Assembly: GCF_002530675.1 (NCBI RefSeq) | Contig: NZ_PCMX01000046.1 | Location: 1 to 34,584 of the forward strand | Direction: 5' to 3' | From: Flavobacterium columnare NBRC 100251 = ATCC 23463 | GTDB taxonomy: Bacteria; Bacteroidota; Bacteroidia; Flavobacteriales; Flavobacteriaceae | Length of the DNA stretch: 34,584 bases | Part shown: positions 31,840-34,584 of the stretch, piece by piece | Numbering within the stretch: the stretch's first letter is position 1 | How the letters are laid out: each line of letters begins with the position of its first letter | Made by a program: the position numbers and the translations under genes | Notes under the pieces: model-generated | What the model was told of the DNA's origin: nothing | Seen by the model: only the letters and a program-made list of their open reading frames with translations | The model's database searches: none

Positions 31840-33702
31840 ATGAAAAAATACGTACTATTCTTTTTCCCTTTATTGGCTTTAGCGCAAAAAAATCCCAATC
31901 CCAGTTATTGGCAACAGCATGCAGATTATAAGATGGAAGTTTATATGGATGTGAAAAATTATCAATATAAAGGGAAACAAACATTGCTATATACTAATAA
32001 TTCTCCAGACACCTTAAAGAGAGTATATATACATTTGTATAACAATGCTTTTCAGCCTAACAGTCCCATGGATGCGCGTTTAAAATCAATTAAAGATCCT
32101 GATGGACGCATGGTAAATAAAGTAAAAGTAGAGGGTAAAGAAGTAAAAGAAAGTAGAATTAGTGCTTTAAAACCTAATGAAATAGGATATTTATATGTAA
32201 ATAATTTAAAGCAAGACGGTATAGCTGTTATAAGTAAACGTGTAAGTACCATTTTAGAGGTAAATTTGGCAAAACCTCTTATGCCTAAAACAAGCACTAC
32301 CTTTACAATGGATTTTGATGGACAAGTACCTGTTCAAATTCGTAGAAGTGGTAGAAATAACAAAGAAGGAATAGAACTTTCTATGTCACAATGGTATCCT
32401 AAAATGGCTGAATATGACATAGATGGTTGGCAAGCAGACCCTTATATTGGTCGTGAATTTCACGGCGTATGGGGTAATTTCGATGTTAAAATTACCATAG
32501 ATAAAGAATATGTCTTAGGAGGAAGCGGATATCTACAAAATGCAAATGAAGTTGGAAAAGGATATGAAGAAAATGGTTTTAAAGTAATATATCCTAAAAA
32601 AGCAAAAACCCTAACATGGCATTTTATAGCTCCTCAAGTTCATGATTTTACTTGGGCTGCAGATAAAGAATATCTTCATGATAAGTTAATACGTCCTGAT
32701 GGTGTTACACTACACTTTTTATATCAAAATAAACCCGAAATTATTCAAAATTGGAAAAATTTACAACCTAAAACTTCTCAGTTAATGGATATATACAATA
32801 AAACAGTTGGCTCATATCCTTATAAACAATATTCTGTTATACAAGGTGGAGATGGAGGTATGGAATATGCAATGTGTACCTTAATTTTAGGAGAAGGAAC
32901 CCAAGAAGGTCTAATTGGGGTTACCGCTCACGAAATGGCACATTCTTGGTTTCAACATATTTTAGCAACAAACGAAAGTAAATATAGTTGGATGGACGAG
33001 GGGTTTACCACTTGGTTAGAAAATTATGGGTTAAATGAAATAGCAGATAAAAAACTACAAAACCCTCATGAAGATTCCTATAAAGCATATTTTTCATTAG
33101 TTAAATCAGGAAAAGAACAACCACAAACTACTCACGCAGATCATTATGATGAAAATAGACCGTATAGCATTCAGGCTTATAGCAAAGGTAACTTGTTTTT
33201 AACCCAACTAGAATACCTTGTTGGAAAAGAAAATTTAATTAAAATTTTAAAACGCTATTATGCCGATTTTAAATTTACGCATCCAACCCCAACAGATATT
33301 ATCCATACAGCTGAAAAAATAACAGGAGCCAATTTAGATTGGTACCTAACAGAATGGACTAAAACAACAAATACTATTGATTACGCAATAAAAGAAGTAG
33401 TTGAAGAAAAACAGGCAACAAAAGTTACCCTAGAACGTTTGGGGAGAACACCTATGCCGATTGAAATAACTGTTTCTTACGAAAATGGAACGCAAGAGCT
33501 CTATTATATACCTCAAACAGCCATGCGTTGGTCAAAACCCAATGAATCTAATTTAAAAAGAAATGATTTAGAAAGCTGGGATTGGGCTTATCCAACGTAT
33601 GATTTTACCATACCATCTTTGAAACAAAACATAAAAGCAATAGTGATTGATGCTAAAGGAGAAATGGCCGATATAAAACGAGAAAACCAAATATATAGAT
33701 AA
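31840..33702 (+). CDS. M1 family metallopeptidase (aminopeptidase), exported
   Basis: The 620-residue protein has a signal peptide, MKKYVLFFFPLLALA with a probable cut near AQ. It has an M1 N-terminal beta domain and the gluzincin site H364-E365-M-A-H368 with third ligand E387 in SWMDEGFTTWLE, the 18-residue spacing expected for M1. The substrate-anchor motif GxMEN appears as GGMEYAM (339-345). The C-terminal part resembles that of Bacteroidota M1 enzymes without the large HEAT domain. It probably trims peptides in the periplasm or outside the cell, together with the S8 protease encoded upstream. Confidence 0.94.
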   Translation: MKKYVLFFFPLLALAQKNPNPSYWQQHADYKMEVYMDVKNYQYKGKQTLLYTNNSPDTLKRVYIHLYNNAFQPNSPMDARLKSIKDPDGRMVNKVKVEGKEVKESRISALKPNEIGYLYVNNLKQDGIAVISKRVSTILEVNLAKPLMPKTSTTFTMDFDGQVPVQIRRSGRNNKEGIELSMSQWYPKMAEYDIDGWQADPYIGREFHGVWGNFDVKITIDKEYVLGGSGYLQNANEVGKGYEENGFKVIYPKKAKTLTWHFIAPQVHDFTWAADKEYLHDKLIRPDGVTLHFLYQNKPEIIQNWKNLQPKTSQLMDIYNKTVGSYPYKQYSVIQGGDGGMEYAMCTLILGEGTQEGLIGVTAHEMAHSWFQHILATNESKYSWMDEGFTTWLENYGLNEIADKKLQNPHEDSYKAYFSLVKSGKEQPQTTHADHYDENRPYSIQAYSKGNLFLTQLEYLVGKENLIKILKRYYADFKFTHPTPTDIIHTAEKITGANLDWYLTEWTKTTNTIDYAIKEVVEEKQATKVTLERLGRTPMPIEITVSYENGTQELYYIPQTAMRWSKPNESNLKRNDLESWDWAYPTYDFTIPSLKQNIKAIVIDAKGEMADIKRENQIYR

Positions 33703-33728
33703 ACTTAGCATTTTTAATTTTTGGTTTT

Positions 33729-33773
33729 AAGAGGTTGCCCCAAAAAATAGAGTAAGGCTTAACCTCTTTTTTT
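33729..33773 (+). terminator. terminator after M1 peptidase gene
   Basis: AAGAGGTT-GCC pairs with GGC-TTAACCTCTT around a 16-17 base loop, followed by seven Ts. It stands 26 bp past the M1 stop. Confidence 0.8.
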
Positions 33774-33866
33774 ATGGTTGAATCCAGATTATCTGTTGTA
33801 TCGTTTAAACTTTGAATTTTCTTTTTAAAAATAGGACATCTATAAAAGCAACAAAAATTAGTGTTG

Positions 33867-33965
33867 GTTCTCAATGCGCTTCGCGCTCGAACGAACGATG
33901 ATTCCAATTATATACTCAACCGTCTGTTCGAGTTGTTTTTAAAATAAAAAAAACGTATCGAGAAC
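33867..33965. repeat. 99-bp imperfect palindromic repeat element
   Basis: The outer ends GTTCTCAATGCG (33867-33878) and CGTATCGAGAAC (33954-33965) pair at 10 of 12 positions. Inside, CTCGAAC (33886-33892) pairs with GTTCGAG (33926-33932), and GCGCTTCGCGC forms a small hairpin. From memory, sequences of this kind recur in flavobacterial genomes. It codes for nothing visible. Confidence 0.65.
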
Positions 33966-34584
33966 TTTACTTTTAAATCCAGTATATTTTAAGTTTAAAT
34001 GGTATAACTACTTTGTTTAGATTAAAAAACATTTTTATCCGTAATAAATTTCTAATGAGTAATTAGGTGTTAATCCAAAATTCGCGTCAGACATAGTTGT
34101 GAAAGAAGAAATCTCAATAAAAATCAAGTGATCATGGAAGTTTTTAGAAGAAGTAATACAACACGACTTAAAATGTGTTATTTTGACTAAGAATTGATTG
34201 ATACACTGTGTGGTTAAATGACTAAGATTTGGATAAGTTTCTGAATTTGAAAAGTAAAACAGACAGTCTTTGTCAGTTCACTTTGAATCTAATGGAAAAT
34301 AAAATTCTCGTTAAGATACCTTTTTCGCGTAAATGACTTTTTTAATAAAAAAAAGGTAGAGAAATTCTCCACCCATTTTGCCCCAAATCTACCATAACTT
34401 AACCTACTTATTGTAATGGTAGTTCAAATCTAGTGTAGAGGGGTATGTTTTCCAAAAATAATCGTTAAAAGGGATAAATAATCGTTAAAAGAGAGGAATT
34501 ATTAATTGGGTATCTAATTGATTACTAAAAGGATAATTGTTTTTTTAAGTAGGGATAGAAGTATTAAAAATAAAAAAGACAGAA
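33966..34584. other. gene-free right end of window
   Basis: No convincing gene is visible in the last 619 bp. The stretch is AT-rich with frequent stops in all frames. It includes the imperfect palindrome GGTAGAGAAATTCTCCACC near 34356-34374 and a 16-bp direct repeat, AAATAATCGTTAAAAG, at 34456-34471 and 34476-34491. Confidence 0.5.

Noticed and set aside
33653..33907. Minus-strand frame of 84 codons over the end of the M1 gene
   Set aside because: It runs through the M1 terminator and part of the palindromic repeat; composition is not protein-like.
33886..33932. tRNA-like GTTCGAG arm
   Set aside because: No acceptor, anticodon or D arm could be assembled; the pairing belongs to the 99-bp palindrome.

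Overview
The window looks like chromosomal DNA of a member of the Bacteroidota, most likely the family Flavobacteriaceae. It is AT-rich. Several promoters fit the Bacteroidota pattern (TTTG, about 19 bp, TAnnTTTG). The gene content is typically flavobacterial: a suf operon, DUF898-M48, S8 and M1 exported peptidases, and two small conserved proteins near pheS and cvpA. The genus cannot be fixed from sequence reading alone.

Left end (1-920): an IS200/IS605-like single-tyrosine (Y1/HUH) transposase gene sits among eight short GC-rich palindromes (core CCCCGCTGGGG) in both orientations, in the style of a REP/RAYT locus.

NAD/ADP-ribose island (about 924-14746, all minus strand). Nearly every gene makes, consumes or processes NAD+, ADP-ribose or PRPP-like compounds, or repairs RNA ends. 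In transcription order: an NrtR-type Nudix regulator; a divergent PRPP-synthetase-like enzyme; a microbial PARG; NADAR; two ADP-ribosylglycohydrolases; a 2OG-Fe(II) oxygenase; an unknown protein; a sirtuin; then a palindrome and the remnant of another gene; a SIR2-like NADase with TPRs; an RNase Z-like hydrolase; a macrodomain protein; DUF4291; a Tpt1/KptA RNA 2'-phosphotransferase; a metallophosphatase; and a nucleoside deoxyribosyltransferase-like protein. Two matching inverted repeats (TTTGCGT, 7 bp, ACGCAAA) cover the -7 boxes of the nrtR and prs-like promoters. This suggests that the head of the island is under NrtR control and that NrtR represses itself. My reading is a coordinated ADP-ribose clean-up, NAD+ recycling and RNA repair module that also houses a probable defence NADase. 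No dedicated ADP-ribosyltransferase toxin and no nicotinamide-transferring partner of the prs-like gene lies in the window.

Middle (15125-21500): yqhD-like aldehyde reductase, a flavobacterial lipoprotein, gpsA, a small conserved protein, pheS, another small conserved protein and cvpA, with clear hairpin terminators.

Suf region (21504-26658, minus): sufA-like carrier, sufB, a flavodoxin-fold reductase, sufC, an S23-type four-helix-bundle gene enclosed by 27-bp inverted repeats, and sufD. The cysteine desulfurase genes sufS and sufE are not present here.

Right part (26822-33702, plus): DUF898 membrane protein with an M48 peptidase, an MBL-fold hydrolase, an S8 lipoprotein protease and an M1 aminopeptidase. 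The last 880 bp have no recognisable gene but hold a terminator, a 99-bp palindromic repeat element and a short direct repeat.
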